From CAZGMJ01 sp964526785 (GTDB lineage: Bacteria > Planctomycetota > Phycisphaerae > Sedimentisphaerales > Anaerobacaceae), in assembly GCA_964526785.1 (NCBI GenBank), contig CAZGMJ010000042.1, positions 1 through 47,772 on the forward strand: DNA of 47,772 nt. Reading direction: 5' to 3'. Below are positions 1-8,246 of this stretch, in pieces; position 1 is the first letter of the stretch; each line of letters starts with the position of its first letter. The notes beneath the pieces were generated by a model. It did not search any database and was not told where the DNA came from. It saw only the letters and a program-made list of their open reading frames with translations. The position numbers were made by a program, and so were the translations under genes.

Positions 1-100
1 TGCACCAGCTCTGCCGGAACGCTCGTCAGTTGATTGTTGCCAAGATAGAGCCACTGGAGATTCGTCAACTGCACCAGCTCTGCCGGAACGCTCGTCAGTT
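1..100. repeat. 31-bp direct repeat of LRR-coding DNA, 69-bp offset
   Basis: Positions 1-31 and 70-100 are identical. The 69-bp offset equals 23 codons, so the repeat is the nucleotide image of the leucine-rich repeats in the overlapping gene. Identity at DNA level, not only at protein level, points to recent duplication or gene conversion between repeat units. Confidence 0.75.
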
Positions 101-197
101 TGCAGTCGCTCAGAGCAAGTCTTGTCGCCCCCTCTCGCCCGGCCCGTTCGATTCTCTCCAGAACTTCCTTTTCCGTCATTCTCCAGACCTCATTCAT
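1..197 (-). CDS. Leucine-rich-repeat protein, N-terminal part (runs off the left edge)
   Basis: Reading the minus strand from an ATG at 197 gives an open frame to the window edge, about 65 residues. It begins MNEVWRMTEKEVLERIERA and then enters repeats of the form LxxLxLxNxxLTSVPAELVQLTN. The repeat unit is 23 residues, the usual length of a bacterial leucine-rich repeat of the P-x-x-L-x-x-L type. At DNA level the same unit appears as a 31-bp exact direct repeat at 1-31 and 70-100, spaced 69 bp (23 codons). A GGAGG lies about 12 bases upstream of the ATG, slightly far for a ribosome site, so the start is probable rather than certain. No signal peptide is visible, which suggests a cytoplasmic protein. 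Its function cannot be told from the fragment; such repeats usually bind proteins. Confidence 0.7.
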   Translation of the reverse strand, partial: MNEVWRMTEKEVLERIERAGREGATRLALSDCKLTSVPAELVQLTNLQWLYLGNNQLTSVPAELV

Positions 198-541
198 TGC
201 CGCAATTGACCTCCGGCCGCCCTGCCCATGAACAAACCAATCTCAGAACCGCCGGAACATCCCTTCGCCTCCATTCTACCGGACCTGTCCCCAACCTCAA
301 ACAGTTTTCTTCTATGTTCACCCACCCGAATTGCGACATACCATTTTAATCTCGATTCTCGATTTTTCTCCGAACATTTCACGCCCGCCGAACGTCTATA
401 TGTATTGTAGTCATCTAACTACAATGGTGGAGTCATAGACAATGCAAAAGACCGAACCGACGCCCTCGCAGCAGAACCTGTCCGACAGCAGGAAACCAAT
501 AGACCACCACCGGCACGGCCCCCAGCCGAATGCCGCCCACC
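198..541. other. Intergenic stretch upstream of the LRR gene
   Basis: No convincing gene is seen. Short frames in several phases overlap each other and lack ribosome sites or recognisable content. The only structured element is the perfect inverted repeat at 404-425. Confidence 0.5.
404..425 (-). promoter_or_regulatory. Perfect 8-bp inverted repeat, possible operator/promoter of the LRR gene
   Basis: ATTGTAGT at 404-411 and ACTACAAT at 418-425 form a perfect 8-bp inverted repeat around a 6-base spacer. On the minus strand the repeat carries TTGTAG followed 18 bases later by TATAGA, a loose -35/-10 pair facing the LRR gene about 200 bp away. It could instead be a simple hairpin. The regulatory role is inferred only from position and symmetry. 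Confidence 0.3.
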
Positions 542-940
542 CCTCAATGCCCCGATGCCTGGACGCCTTGATGCCTTTTCGAAAAAACAAAGCCAAAAGC
601 AAACTGGATAAACTGCCATATTCACACACAATTACCCATACCCCCAGACACCCATCCATCCGGCACATGTCTTCGCTTTACCCCTCAGTGCCTCGATGCC
701 CTGGCCCCTTGGTGCCTGCCGTCTATGAAAAACAAACCCAATCGACACCCTTCTACATGGACTCGGGTGTCGTCCCGAGCGAGTGGAGCGAGCCGAGGGA
801 GCTCCCCTCGAATGGACAAACATGAAAAACAAACCCAATGTAAACTTGGGCAATTACCCTGCAACCATTTACGCGAAAAGCACTTACAGACGAAAGGAGC
901 TTGAAAGGACCGAAACGCACACGAAAAACAAAGCCAATCG
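542..940. repeat. Mosaic of dispersed short repeats in non-coding DNA
   Basis: The motif GAAAAACAAA(C/G)CCAA occurs four times, near 582-596, 727-741, 824-838 and 923-937. A second element, CCTCA(A/G)TGCC(C/T)CGATGCC followed by a CCTTG(A/G)TGCC block, occurs at about 542-575 and 683-718. Each copy is followed after a short gap by the first motif, so a compound unit is present twice, 141-145 bp apart. All frames across the region are short or made of these repeats, so I treat it as non-coding. Its reverse complement (TTGG(C/G)TTTGTTTTTC) begins just past the end of the sugar-transferase gene, so one copy could act in transcript termination; that is speculation. Confidence 0.6.
743..772. repeat. 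Hairpin: 8-bp perfect inverted repeat inside the repeat mosaic
   Basis: CGACACCC (743-750) and GGGTGTCG (765-772) can pair around a 14-base loop. A second palindrome, GGGAGCTCCC, lies at 797-806. Both sit between copies of the GAAAAACAAA motif. There is no T-tract, so a classic terminator is not supported. Confidence 0.4.
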
Positions 941-959
941 CCCGAAACCGGATCGGCGT

Positions 960-2216
960 TTACCATCCTTTTTTGGAGAAGACGACGGGTACGGTCTTGA
1001 GGAGTATGAAGAGGTTTAGCAGGAGGGATCGGCGCTGGATGTAGAGGTAGTCGTATTTGATCTTGTGTTTGGGCTTGAGGTCGTAGAAGCTGCGGATCTG
1101 TGCCAGTCCGGTGAGGCCGGGCTTTACGGCCAGGCGGAGCTCGCGCAGGACGCGATGCTGCTTGACGAAGTGCGGGCGTTCGGGCCTGGGGCCGACGAGG
1201 CTCATATCGCCCATGAGGACGTTGAACAACTGTGGCAGCTCGTCGAGGCGCGTCCGGCGGAGCACTTTGCCGACGCGCGTTACGCGGGGGTCGTCGGTGC
1301 TGGCGAGGACGGGTCCGACGTGCTTTTCGGCGTCGCGGATCATCGTGCGGAATTTGTAGAGCGTGAACATGACGCCGTCCTTGCCGACGCGCTGCTGGGT
1401 GTAGAAGACGGGGCCGGAGGATGTGAGCCGGATCAGCAGTGCGGCGACGAGCATCGCGGGCGTCATCAGGATCAGAATGGCGATACTGCCGGCGATGTCC
1501 AGGGCCCGAATGAGGAATTCGTCGATGTCGCGGCCCTGGCCGGTCATGGTGCCGAGATAGTGCATGGCGCCGTGGCCGTTGATTCGCTGGGGCAGCAGTT
1601 CGAGGTAGAGCGCGGGGCTGAAGAGCACGCTTACGCGGGCCGTCTGGAGGTAGTACAGCAGGAAGGTGAAATCCTCGCGGTTCTCCAGACGCCGGCAGAC
1701 GACGATCTCGTCGATATCCTTGTACTGCGCGAGTTTGCGGATATCGGCCACGGCGAGGGTATCGACGATCGAGCGTTTGCGGACGAGGCCGTCGACGCTG
1801 CCCTTGCCGATGACGATGGTGCGTTTGCGGATGCGGCCGGCCGATCGGAGGATGAACTGGTCGGCCTTGAAGACCAGCAGGATCGCGAAGGCGTAGGCGA
1901 TGAGGAAGGTCGACGTCGAGAAGCCGCCCCACTGCTCGCGGAAGACGTAGACGAAGGCCACGCTCAGGAGCGTGCCGAGCGAGAGGCCCAGCAGGACCCT
2001 GCGGAAGAGGTCCCAGGAGGAGCGAAAGCGGCGGCGGTAGACGTCGAATAGCAGCAGGCAGATGGTGTAGATGAGTGTCAGGTAGATGAAGCTTTTCTGG
2101 TATGGGACGAAGTTGATGGGCGGAAAGGGCCAGCCGTAGCGAACCAGAAACGCCAGGAGGAACGCCGCGTTGATCAGCAGCATGTTCAAAATGACCAGCA
2201 ATATTCTTGCCGCCAC
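960..2216 (-). CDS. Polyprenyl-phosphate sugar-1-phosphate transferase (bacterial sugar transferase family)
   Basis: About 418 residues. The first ~115 contain four or five hydrophobic segments, then a soluble nucleotide-fold-like region follows, then a further membrane segment (about 240-265 of this model). The C-terminal third has the hallmark motifs of initiating sugar transferases: YKFRTM, RVGKVLRRTRLDELPQL, and NVLMGDMSLVGPRP. Family members (WbaP/EpsE/CpsE type) move a hexose-1-phosphate from a UDP-sugar onto undecaprenyl phosphate at the inner membrane, the first step of exopolysaccharide or O-antigen assembly. Start choice: a GTG at 2216 has AGAGGAG about 9 bases upstream. A longer frame from a GTG at 2264 has no ribosome site. 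No other polysaccharide gene is adjacent except the small membrane protein upstream, so the sugar and the final polymer are unknown. Confidence 0.9.
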   Translation of the reverse strand: MAARILLVILNMLLINAAFLLAFLVRYGWPFPPINFVPYQKSFIYLTLIYTICLLLFDVYRRRFRSSWDLFRRVLLGLSLGTLLSVAFVYVFREQWGGFSTSTFLIAYAFAILLVFKADQFILRSAGRIRKRTIVIGKGSVDGLVRKRSIVDTLAVADIRKLAQYKDIDEIVVCRRLENREDFTFLLYYLQTARVSVLFSPALYLELLPQRINGHGAMHYLGTMTGQGRDIDEFLIRALDIAGSIAILILMTPAMLVAALLIRLTSSGPVFYTQQRVGKDGVMFTLYKFRTMIRDAEKHVGPVLASTDDPRVTRVGKVLRRTRLDELPQLFNVLMGDMSLVGPRPERPHFVKQHRVLRELRLAVKPGLTGLAQIRSFYDLKPKHKIKYDYLYIQRRSLLLNLFILLKTVPVVFSKKGW

Positions 2217-2321
2217 CGTAATATACTCCTCTTGTCGCGTGCCTTTGGAGGCCCTGTACGTCACTGCAGCTCGGCCGCGGCCGCCATCGGACCGGCTTCG
2301 AGCAGCCGTCGGCGAGATGCG

Positions 2322-2609
2322 TCACGCCTTTGGTTTGTCGTCCGTGCCGGAGGCGTTCTGCTTCAAACGGTCCGCGATATCCTGCAGGCGCCCGTTCATC
2401 TTGTCCATCTGCCGCAGCACCGCCTGCAGTTGCGAGTGGGTGGTGCGCGAACCGTTTATGGTCTGGGCAAATATGAGGAAGAACAGGACAGCCACCGTGC
2501 CGCCGATAGCCATGAAGCTCACGCCCCAAAGGATCTTCTCGAGCAGTTCGTACATGCCCGGATCGGGCACCGAACCAACGTCAGCCGCAAGTATCAAAAA
2601 GTCCATCAT
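2322..2609 (-). CDS. Small single-pass membrane protein, unknown function
   Basis: About 95 residues from the ATG at 2609; an ATG at 2606 is equally possible. A GGTAAGGG-like ribosome site lies just upstream. The frame continues further upstream, but that part is Pro/Arg-rich and looks non-coding. The protein begins MMDFLILAADVGSVPDPGMYELLEKILWG, has one strong membrane helix (about residues 26-48, FMAIGGTVAVLFFLIFAQ), and ends in a polar, probably coiled-coil tail (HSQLQAVLRQMDKMNGRLQDI, stretch quoted in part). The gene lies about 105 bp upstream of the sugar-transferase start and may be cotranscribed with it. I do not recognise a family. Confidence 0.6.
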   Translation of the reverse strand: MMDFLILAADVGSVPDPGMYELLEKILWGVSFMAIGGTVAVLFFLIFAQTINGSRTTHSQLQAVLRQMDKMNGRLQDIADRLKQNASGTDDKPKA

Positions 2610-2944
2610 ATCCCTTACCTTTTCCCAGACAATACGCTCGCCGGGCGGTTTCGTCAAACAAAAACTGATCGCGAACCGCACGCGGCCCGGCGGCGGACAA
2701 ACCGCCGGTGTACGACAGGCCGGGGCTTCGGATCGGCGGGTCGAGAGGACGGGGTCGCCAGACGCAGGGCGGTGCAGCGCATTCGGGCTCGGGGCCGGCT
2801 CGCCGGCGGCGAACGGCATGGATTCGTCCGGTTCTCGCGGCGGATGTGCAGGCCGGTAGTGCGGCGCGCGACTGGGCGGATGCGGGCGCATGAAGAGGCG
2901 ATGATATCACCGCGCGGGAATGTCGGCGGGCAAAGGCCGGAACG
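2610..2944. other. Intergenic gap with no supported gene
   Basis: GC-rich stretch between the small membrane protein and the 838-residue prepilin-like gene. Frames here are open in several phases but give Arg/Pro/Ala-rich sequence typical of non-coding GC-rich DNA. No clear terminator or promoter is seen. Confidence 0.5.
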
Positions 2945-5461
2945 TCAGCGAGGGTCGGCGACCGGATGCAGGGCCAGGATGCGGACGCGGTCGTCGGCGG
3001 AATCGACCTGGCTGCGGTCGAGAATGGCGACCATGCGTCTCTGCGGGCCGTCCGGGCCGATGCGCAGGAGCATGTACGCGGTGAAGATGTCACTGCGGAC
3101 TGTCACCAGGTTGCTGATGCGCTGGAATATGAGGTCCCGCTCTTCCATGTCGTCGGGGGCAAGGTCGCGGCGGACGCCGGCATTTTCGAGCCTCTGGAGA
3201 TACGTCAGGTCGGGCAGTCCCGTCTGGTCGCCCTGGGTCATGGGATTGGCCGGGTCGGCGTAGTAGGCCATCTGGGGTATTTGCGTCATCTCCGGCGTGC
3301 CGCGGAATCCCCAGAACTGGTCATCGCGGACGGCCTGGACGGTCCGGCCGATGATCGGGTTGACGCTCATCCAGGGCAGTTGCTCGAGGACGTACCAGGG
3401 GGCCGTGTTGATGTTGATCCGGCCTTTGACGCGGGTTTCTTCGGCGGGCTGGCCGTGATCCGTCGGGTCGATGACGGTCAGGTAGTTCAGCAGGCGGCTG
3501 TAGAGCGGATTGCGAAGGTCGATCAGCAGGTCGGATGCGGTGGCACCGGCCGAGACGTTGTAGCCGCTGCCGGCCAGCACCATGCCGATCTCGCCGATGT
3601 TGGTGAAAGGCTCGTTGGTCGGGTGGGCCTGCACCAGTCCGGTGTCGGCGTCGACATAGGCGTTGACGCTGCCCAGCGTGGGCACGCCGGCGCGGGCGAC
3701 ACCGGCCCAGAGTTTGCGGATGCACTTGTGCATGGTGATGTCACGCTCGATGCTCCGCGGTCCGGCGTTGGGCTCGAGCCAGCCGCTGGTGCCGGCGGAC
3801 GGAACGGCGAACGTATCGACGACGACGCCCACACCACGGACGCGTCTCTGGAGATATATGCTGCTGCCGCCGGCGAAACTGTAGCCAGCGATAGTCTGAG
3901 GCGTGCCGTTGCCCGGATAGGCGGGGTCGTTGAAGGCGACCGAGAGCGGGGCCTGGGCCTCTTCGGCGCGCATGACGTGGAAGCGTCTGGTGCCGGACCA
4001 GCGTATCGGAATGGGCGAGCCGTCGATAACCAGTTCCCACTGGCCCGTGGGGGGATTCGCATCCTCGCCGTATGGCTTGAACAACTCGACGGCGTAGGAG
4101 CGAAACGTATTGCCGCTGCCGTCGGTGACCACATTGGCGGCCACTTCCGAGATGTATACGCACGGCCTCTCGAAGCCGTTGTAGCTGGTGCTGTTGGCGT
4201 CGTAGTAGGTGACGGTTGAATCGTTGTCGCGGTAGTCGACGATATTGGCGGCTATTTGTGCGGCCCTGTCGACGGCGTCCGGGAGGTTCGGGTCCGCATC
4301 GAGCAGCGCCTGCATAACCGCGGCCTGGATGGTGACTTTGTCCGCCCGGTTAATGTTTACCATCTTGCCGCCGTCGGGGTTTATGACGCGGTCCATGCTG
4401 TAGACGGTGGCGAGGTGGCGAAAGGCGTAGTTCGGGTCGAGGCTGCCGTCGTCGCTTGCACGCTTGAACCAGTTGTCCAGTTCCCGGCCGCCCTGCTCAA
4501 CGGGTGTCCAGATGGCGCCGCTGCGGAATTCGTTACCCCAGGCTTCGATGCGTGCGTCGATGGCCGAATGATTCAACAGATAGCGATAACGCAACTCCAA
4601 TTCGTCCGAGATATCGAAAGGCGTATAGCCTACGGGCAGGCTGTAATTCCATATGACGTTCTGTTCGTAGGCGGCGAGGTTGTTGGGATCCAGCCCATAG
4701 CCGTAGTTGGCGCGGGCGAAGAGCAGGTCGTTGGCATCCGCGGCACTGGGCGGCGCGTTTCGCGGTCCCGCCAGCGCCAGCGTGTTTATATGCAGGACGC
4801 TGGAACCGCTGGCTCGCGAGGCGGGGACGTTGGGATCGAAGGGATTGAAGCCGAAGCCGGTGTTGACGTTGAGCATGCCGGCATTGTCGATGATGCGCAC
4901 GGCGGCGTATATGGGCCGGCCTTTGCCGGTTGTAATACCCGGTATCCGGAACCACTTGGCGTCGGCCACGCCATCGCCGTCGGCGTCGGCGAGCTGCTCG
5001 ATCAGCGTACCGTCGGAAGCGAGGAGCAACGGCCTGCTTTCGGGAATCACGGGATTGAACGCACCGACGGCGCTATCATCGATGGCAATGTCGTTAATGG
5101 ACCAGCCCCGGGCGGACAATGCACCGGTGACGTCGCTTATCTGCTGCCACATCTGCGAATCGTTGGGCTCCATGGCGGCCAGCCAGACGTCGTTGGGGCC
5201 GGGGTAGTCTTCATATTCCTGTCCGGCAACACCGGGCACGTCTTCGACGAGTTCCCGCTCGATCTGGCTGACCAACGTGTGTACGGCGAGATCCAAATCT
5301 TTGCTCTCAACGGAGGCCGCACTGGTCATCTGGTCTATTCTGCTGACCATCACAAAGAGCACACCGACGATGGCCAGCAGGCTCGTGAGCACCACCGTCA
5401 GTATCAGCGCCGAGCCCGGGTGGGAGTCGAATCTGGAATGTATTGTATGATTACGATTCAT
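2945..5461 (-). CDS. Large GspK/PilX-like pilus assembly protein
   Basis: 838 residues. A short basic N-terminus (MNRNHTIHSRFDSHPGSA) precedes a hydrophobic helix at about residues 19-42 (LILTVVLTSLLAIVGVLFVMV), as in GspK/PilX proteins. It lacks the usual FTxxE pseudopilin start. A calcium-loop-like DADGDGVADAKWF occurs near residue 160. GspK-type INxNTAP-like motifs occur (MLNVNTGFGFNPFD; GRININTAPWYVLEQLPWM in the last quarter), the region where GspK proteins carry helix-hairpin-helix elements. At 838 residues it is more than twice the usual GspK length. Its ATG lies 3 bp after the stop of the upstream GspJ-like gene, with no separate ribosome site, so coupled translation is likely. Probable role: tip or minor component of the pilus-like structure; the enlarged middle region has no assigned function. 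Confidence 0.7.
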   Translation of the reverse strand: MNRNHTIHSRFDSHPGSALILTVVLTSLLAIVGVLFVMVSRIDQMTSAASVESKDLDLAVHTLVSQIERELVEDVPGVAGQEYEDYPGPNDVWLAAMEPNDSQMWQQISDVTGALSARGWSINDIAIDDSAVGAFNPVIPESRPLLLASDGTLIEQLADADGDGVADAKWFRIPGITTGKGRPIYAAVRIIDNAGMLNVNTGFGFNPFDPNVPASRASGSSVLHINTLALAGPRNAPPSAADANDLLFARANYGYGLDPNNLAAYEQNVIWNYSLPVGYTPFDISDELELRYRYLLNHSAIDARIEAWGNEFRSGAIWTPVEQGGRELDNWFKRASDDGSLDPNYAFRHLATVYSMDRVINPDGGKMVNINRADKVTIQAAVMQALLDADPNLPDAVDRAAQIAANIVDYRDNDSTVTYYDANSTSYNGFERPCVYISEVAANVVTDGSGNTFRSYAVELFKPYGEDANPPTGQWELVIDGSPIPIRWSGTRRFHVMRAEEAQAPLSVAFNDPAYPGNGTPQTIAGYSFAGGSSIYLQRRVRGVGVVVDTFAVPSAGTSGWLEPNAGPRSIERDITMHKCIRKLWAGVARAGVPTLGSVNAYVDADTGLVQAHPTNEPFTNIGEIGMVLAGSGYNVSAGATASDLLIDLRNPLYSRLLNYLTVIDPTDHGQPAEETRVKGRININTAPWYVLEQLPWMSVNPIIGRTVQAVRDDQFWGFRGTPEMTQIPQMAYYADPANPMTQGDQTGLPDLTYLQRLENAGVRRDLAPDDMEERDLIFQRISNLVTVRSDIFTAYMLLRIGPDGPQRRMVAILDRSQVDSADDRVRILALHPVADPR

Positions 5462-5464
5462 ACG

Positions 5465-6472
5465 TCAGTTATCGAGATAAATGATATGGGTAAAGGTCCT
5501 GCCTTCTTTGATGATGCCGCGGGAATCGTACAGCGTGAAGGTGAACTTCAAGGCCCTTCCAAGTCCCGGGATTTCGTCAAAACGTGATTCACTAAGCCCG
5601 TTACGCGGGTAGGCTACTCCCTTTATCGAGACCAGACCGTTCGGTGGGTAGGGATACAGCACGCCGGGAGTCCGCGACCCGCTGAAGTAGAATTCCGTAT
5701 CGCTGAGGTCTCCATCGCCATCGGGATCAACCTGGGGAACCCAGCGGAGTTCGGCATCGTACCAGCCCTGCACCTTGAATTCACCGACCCCCCGGCACAG
5801 GAGCATATGAATGGAATTCGCATCGGTCGGTTCGATGGACGCGCCTCGGAAGTCATGGTCGATCGTACTCGAGCCCACATTCACGTCGGCGATGACCGCC
5901 AGTGCATCTTCCTTATCCTCCCATGACAGGTTGACCCATTGCTGGAGCGTGCCCTTCTGATACTCCATGCGGTTATTCCAATCGAACCACTCACTATCGG
6001 TGAAGGCGTTGGGGTCGAACACGGCCGGGAGGGATGCGTCGGCGGTGACAATGTGCTGGACTCTGGCCAGCATGCGCTCGCGTGGCGGTTGCGCCTGGGC
6101 CTGCACCGTGCCTCTTTTTGCGAGCATATATGAAATCCTCGCAAGGTTGCCCCGAATGGGGGGGTCGGCGTGATAGGAGTGGAAATCCCCATCGGCGAAG
6201 AACATGATCCGGTCGAAGCGTTCGTACGTTCCGTCCGAATCGGCGTCTTCGGCGACCCAAACGGCGAATATCTCGCCGTCCTTGCGAAGTCCCTGGAAGT
6301 CTGCGTCGAGCTGCTCGGTGATTGCGCGGAATTTCTGCATGATCTCGGAGTTGGCCATGGCTGTACGATGAGCATCGATGCTGACGCGAAAGATAGCGCC
6401 GGCAAACGAAAGGACTATCGCCAGGATTCCGACAGCCACGAGCAGCTCAACAATGGTAAACGCTCTTTTCAT
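5465..6472 (-). CDS. GspJ/PilW-like prepilin
   Basis: About 335 residues from the ATG at 6472, which has GAGGAAG just upstream; an extension to 6499 looks non-native. The start MKRAFTIVELLVAVGILAI is a class III (type IV-like) prepilin signal: cleavage before Phe, Glu at mature position 5, then a hydrophobic helix. Ala rather than Gly precedes the cleavage site. The rest is a soluble minor-pilin head of GspJ-like size, with an Asp-rich stretch (EDADSDGTYERFDRI) that could bind metal. It lies 117 bp after the GspI-like gene and 3 bp before the GspK-like gene, matching the I-J-K order of T2SS minor pseudopilins. Confidence 0.75.
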   Translation of the reverse strand: MKRAFTIVELLVAVGILAIVLSFAGAIFRVSIDAHRTAMANSEIMQKFRAITEQLDADFQGLRKDGEIFAVWVAEDADSDGTYERFDRIMFFADGDFHSYHADPPIRGNLARISYMLAKRGTVQAQAQPPRERMLARVQHIVTADASLPAVFDPNAFTDSEWFDWNNRMEYQKGTLQQWVNLSWEDKEDALAVIADVNVGSSTIDHDFRGASIEPTDANSIHMLLCRGVGEFKVQGWYDAELRWVPQVDPDGDGDLSDTEFYFSGSRTPGVLYPYPPNGLVSIKGVAYPRNGLSESRFDEIPGLGRALKFTFTLYDSRGIIKEGRTFTHIIYLDN

Positions 6473-6589
6473 TCTTCCTCTGCCACACAGGCAAAACAAC
6501 CAAACCTTCTACACATGTTCACATCTTCTTGGCAATTCTCCGAAAGCCAGTCTAGCGTCGTACAATTTCTATCGGCCAACACACGCATA

Positions 6590-7342
6590 TCAAAAGCGGA
6601 TAAAGCGCTGATACACACCAATACCGGGCCTTCTGCCTCCGCTCAGAGCCGGAGGAACGACCCACACCGAAGTATCGGAAGTTCCACCCTGCCAGGGGAC
6701 GTCCAGTATGACGACGTCGAGATCCGCGGGGTCCTCATCCAGGACGCGATAAATTCTGCCCGTCTGGTTATCCACGATCTGGTCGCCGGCGCCGATGTAT
6801 GTTTGTTGATCGGCATCGGTGATTTGCAGCTTATTCTCATTACCGGCCCCGGTTACAGGGGCCACCGGAACCTCCACGGGCACCGGCCACAAAGCGCCGC
6901 CGACGAAGTTATCCGCTGTGGGCATTTTCCTGCTGACAAAGACGGTCACCTGTACGAGGCGCGCATCCGGGTCGGGCGATGTGAGGCGGCACAGAGCGGA
7001 CCAGAAATACTGCTTGTCCGAAAAGACGGTTCTGGTGGACGGGTAGGCGAATTCGTTCGGGTCCACCATCGTCAGTCCGGCCAGCGAATGTTGAAGGGTC
7101 TCGAACGACGTTTGCCGATCGGCGGCCAGATTGGGGTCCGTAACATCCACGCCATACAATCGTATCTTGGCAAACGCTTCCTTTGCGACGGCGGTTCCCG
7201 TCGTTCTTTCTGTGGAGACGCTGCTGAGGTATATCCCCGTGAGAAAGGTCCCGCCGACGAACGTCAGGCCAACGGCCAGCGTGCCGACGGCGAGCAGCAC
7301 TTCGGTCAAAGAGAAACCACGATGTCGTTTGCTGATGGCCAT
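6590..7342 (-). CDS. GspI/PilV-like prepilin
   Basis: About 250 residues from the ATG at 7342. The frame extends further upstream to 7465, but that part overlaps the preceding gene and is Arg-rich. The start MAISKRHRGFSLTEVLLAVGTLAVGL shows a Gly|Phe cleavage site, Glu at mature position 5 and a hydrophobic helix. The mature head contains Thr/Asp-rich beta-type sequence typical of minor pilins. It starts 8 bp after the GspH-like stop with only a weak ribosome site, suggesting translational coupling. Assigned GspI-like mainly from order (G-H-I-J-K) and size; GspI proteins are usually shorter, so a PilV-type role is possible. Confidence 0.7.
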   Translation of the reverse strand: MAISKRHRGFSLTEVLLAVGTLAVGLTFVGGTFLTGIYLSSVSTERTTGTAVAKEAFAKIRLYGVDVTDPNLAADRQTSFETLQHSLAGLTMVDPNEFAYPSTRTVFSDKQYFWSALCRLTSPDPDARLVQVTVFVSRKMPTADNFVGGALWPVPVEVPVAPVTGAGNENKLQITDADQQTYIGAGDQIVDNQTGRIYRVLDEDPADLDVVILDVPWQGGTSDTSVWVVPPALSGGRRPGIGVYQRFIRF

Positions 7343-7350
7343 TGTTCCAG

Positions 7351-8184
7351 TCAGTTGGTTTCGAGCAACTCTCCGGTGTACGGGCTGACGTATATGGGCT
7401 CGAGCGACCGCAAATAATCGAATCGCTCCTGCGCGGTCGCGTCGTCGATCCGCAGACGGTCGCAAATGACGAAGCGATGTCTGCTGTGTTCGGCGCCCAA
7501 TCCCAAGGACGGGTAGTCGTCCTGTACGAATCGGCCGCGATTGTACTGTTCGATATTCACAAGTGAATTGAACAGGTCATCGGTTGACGTTTTCGCGGCA
7601 ACACTGTTGTCCGGCTGGTATATGCCCTGACGATTCCGCACGCGGACGACCTGACTTACGACCCGGCCGGCGGGCGAGAATACAATCGAGAACGTGCGCG
7701 TATCGTAGAGGTAGACATTGCTACCGTTGGGGTCGAGGTTGGCGGGATCGGTATCATCCAGATGCACCACATCGAGCGGCATTTCGTTCGGATCGCTGCA
7801 TGCGGCGACGGTAGCGGCTCGATTGGCCCGCACCCTCATATCCATCACCCCCACGGACGGCGGCAGGGCCATCGGCTTAACGCCGGGGACCGCACGAAAA
7901 CCACGGGCCAGAACAGCGGGGTCATGAATGATGAAGATCATGTGCTGGCGTCCCTCGGCATCGGGCTGAAAGCGGATACCGGCGTATTGCTGCCTGTTTG
8001 CCGCTATGGCGCGGGCGGAGGCAAGCGCCGATGCGATCATGCTGCGGGTTCCGCTCTCGGATTCGAAGGAATGGACAACCGTGCGGACGGCCGGGATTCC
8101 CAGCGCGACAAGCAACCCGATGATGGCGGCGACAACCGCCATTTCAGTGAGGGTAAGGCCGGATTTTTTGCACTTCGTACACAT
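7351..8184 (-). CDS. GspH/FimT-like prepilin
   Basis: 277 residues. The start MCTKCKKSGLTLTEMAVVAAIIGLL has Gly at -1, Leu instead of Phe at +1, and Glu at +5 followed by a hydrophobic helix. The sequence after the helix (TRSMIASALASARAIAANRQQYAGI) matches the GspH/FimT pattern, in which an N-terminal helix of Ala-rich, Arg-containing turns leads into a beta head. Two CxxC-like cysteines in the leader (CTKC) would be lost on processing. The head is longer than typical GspH. It lies between the GspG-like and GspI-like genes. Confidence 0.7.
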   Translation of the reverse strand: MCTKCKKSGLTLTEMAVVAAIIGLLVALGIPAVRTVVHSFESESGTRSMIASALASARAIAANRQQYAGIRFQPDAEGRQHMIFIIHDPAVLARGFRAVPGVKPMALPPSVGVMDMRVRANRAATVAACSDPNEMPLDVVHLDDTDPANLDPNGSNVYLYDTRTFSIVFSPAGRVVSQVVRVRNRQGIYQPDNSVAAKTSTDDLFNSLVNIEQYNRGRFVQDDYPSLGLGAEHSRHRFVICDRLRIDDATAQERFDYLRSLEPIYVSPYTGELLETN

Positions 8185-8246
8185 TTTATGACCGTCTGTT
8201 GTGCAAAGTCTCCATTCTATAGCGCATCTTCTATCTTCCCCTGCCC

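Noticed and set aside
442..825. 127-codon plus frame in the repeat mosaic
   Set aside because: Made of the dispersed repeats, Pro/His-rich, no ribosome site.
1065..2051. Plus-strand frame of 328 codons
   Set aside because: Antisense to the sugar-transferase gene; Glu/Ala/Val-rich composition typical of GC-rich shadow frames.
685..2529. 614-codon minus frame over the sugar-transferase gene
   Set aside because: It is another phase of the transferase DNA, rich in Arg/Pro/His, and runs into the dispersed repeats. The true frame has full family motifs.
2966..5587. Plus-strand frames of 417 and 443 codons
   Set aside because: Antisense shadows of the 838-residue GspK-like gene; no recognisable domain.
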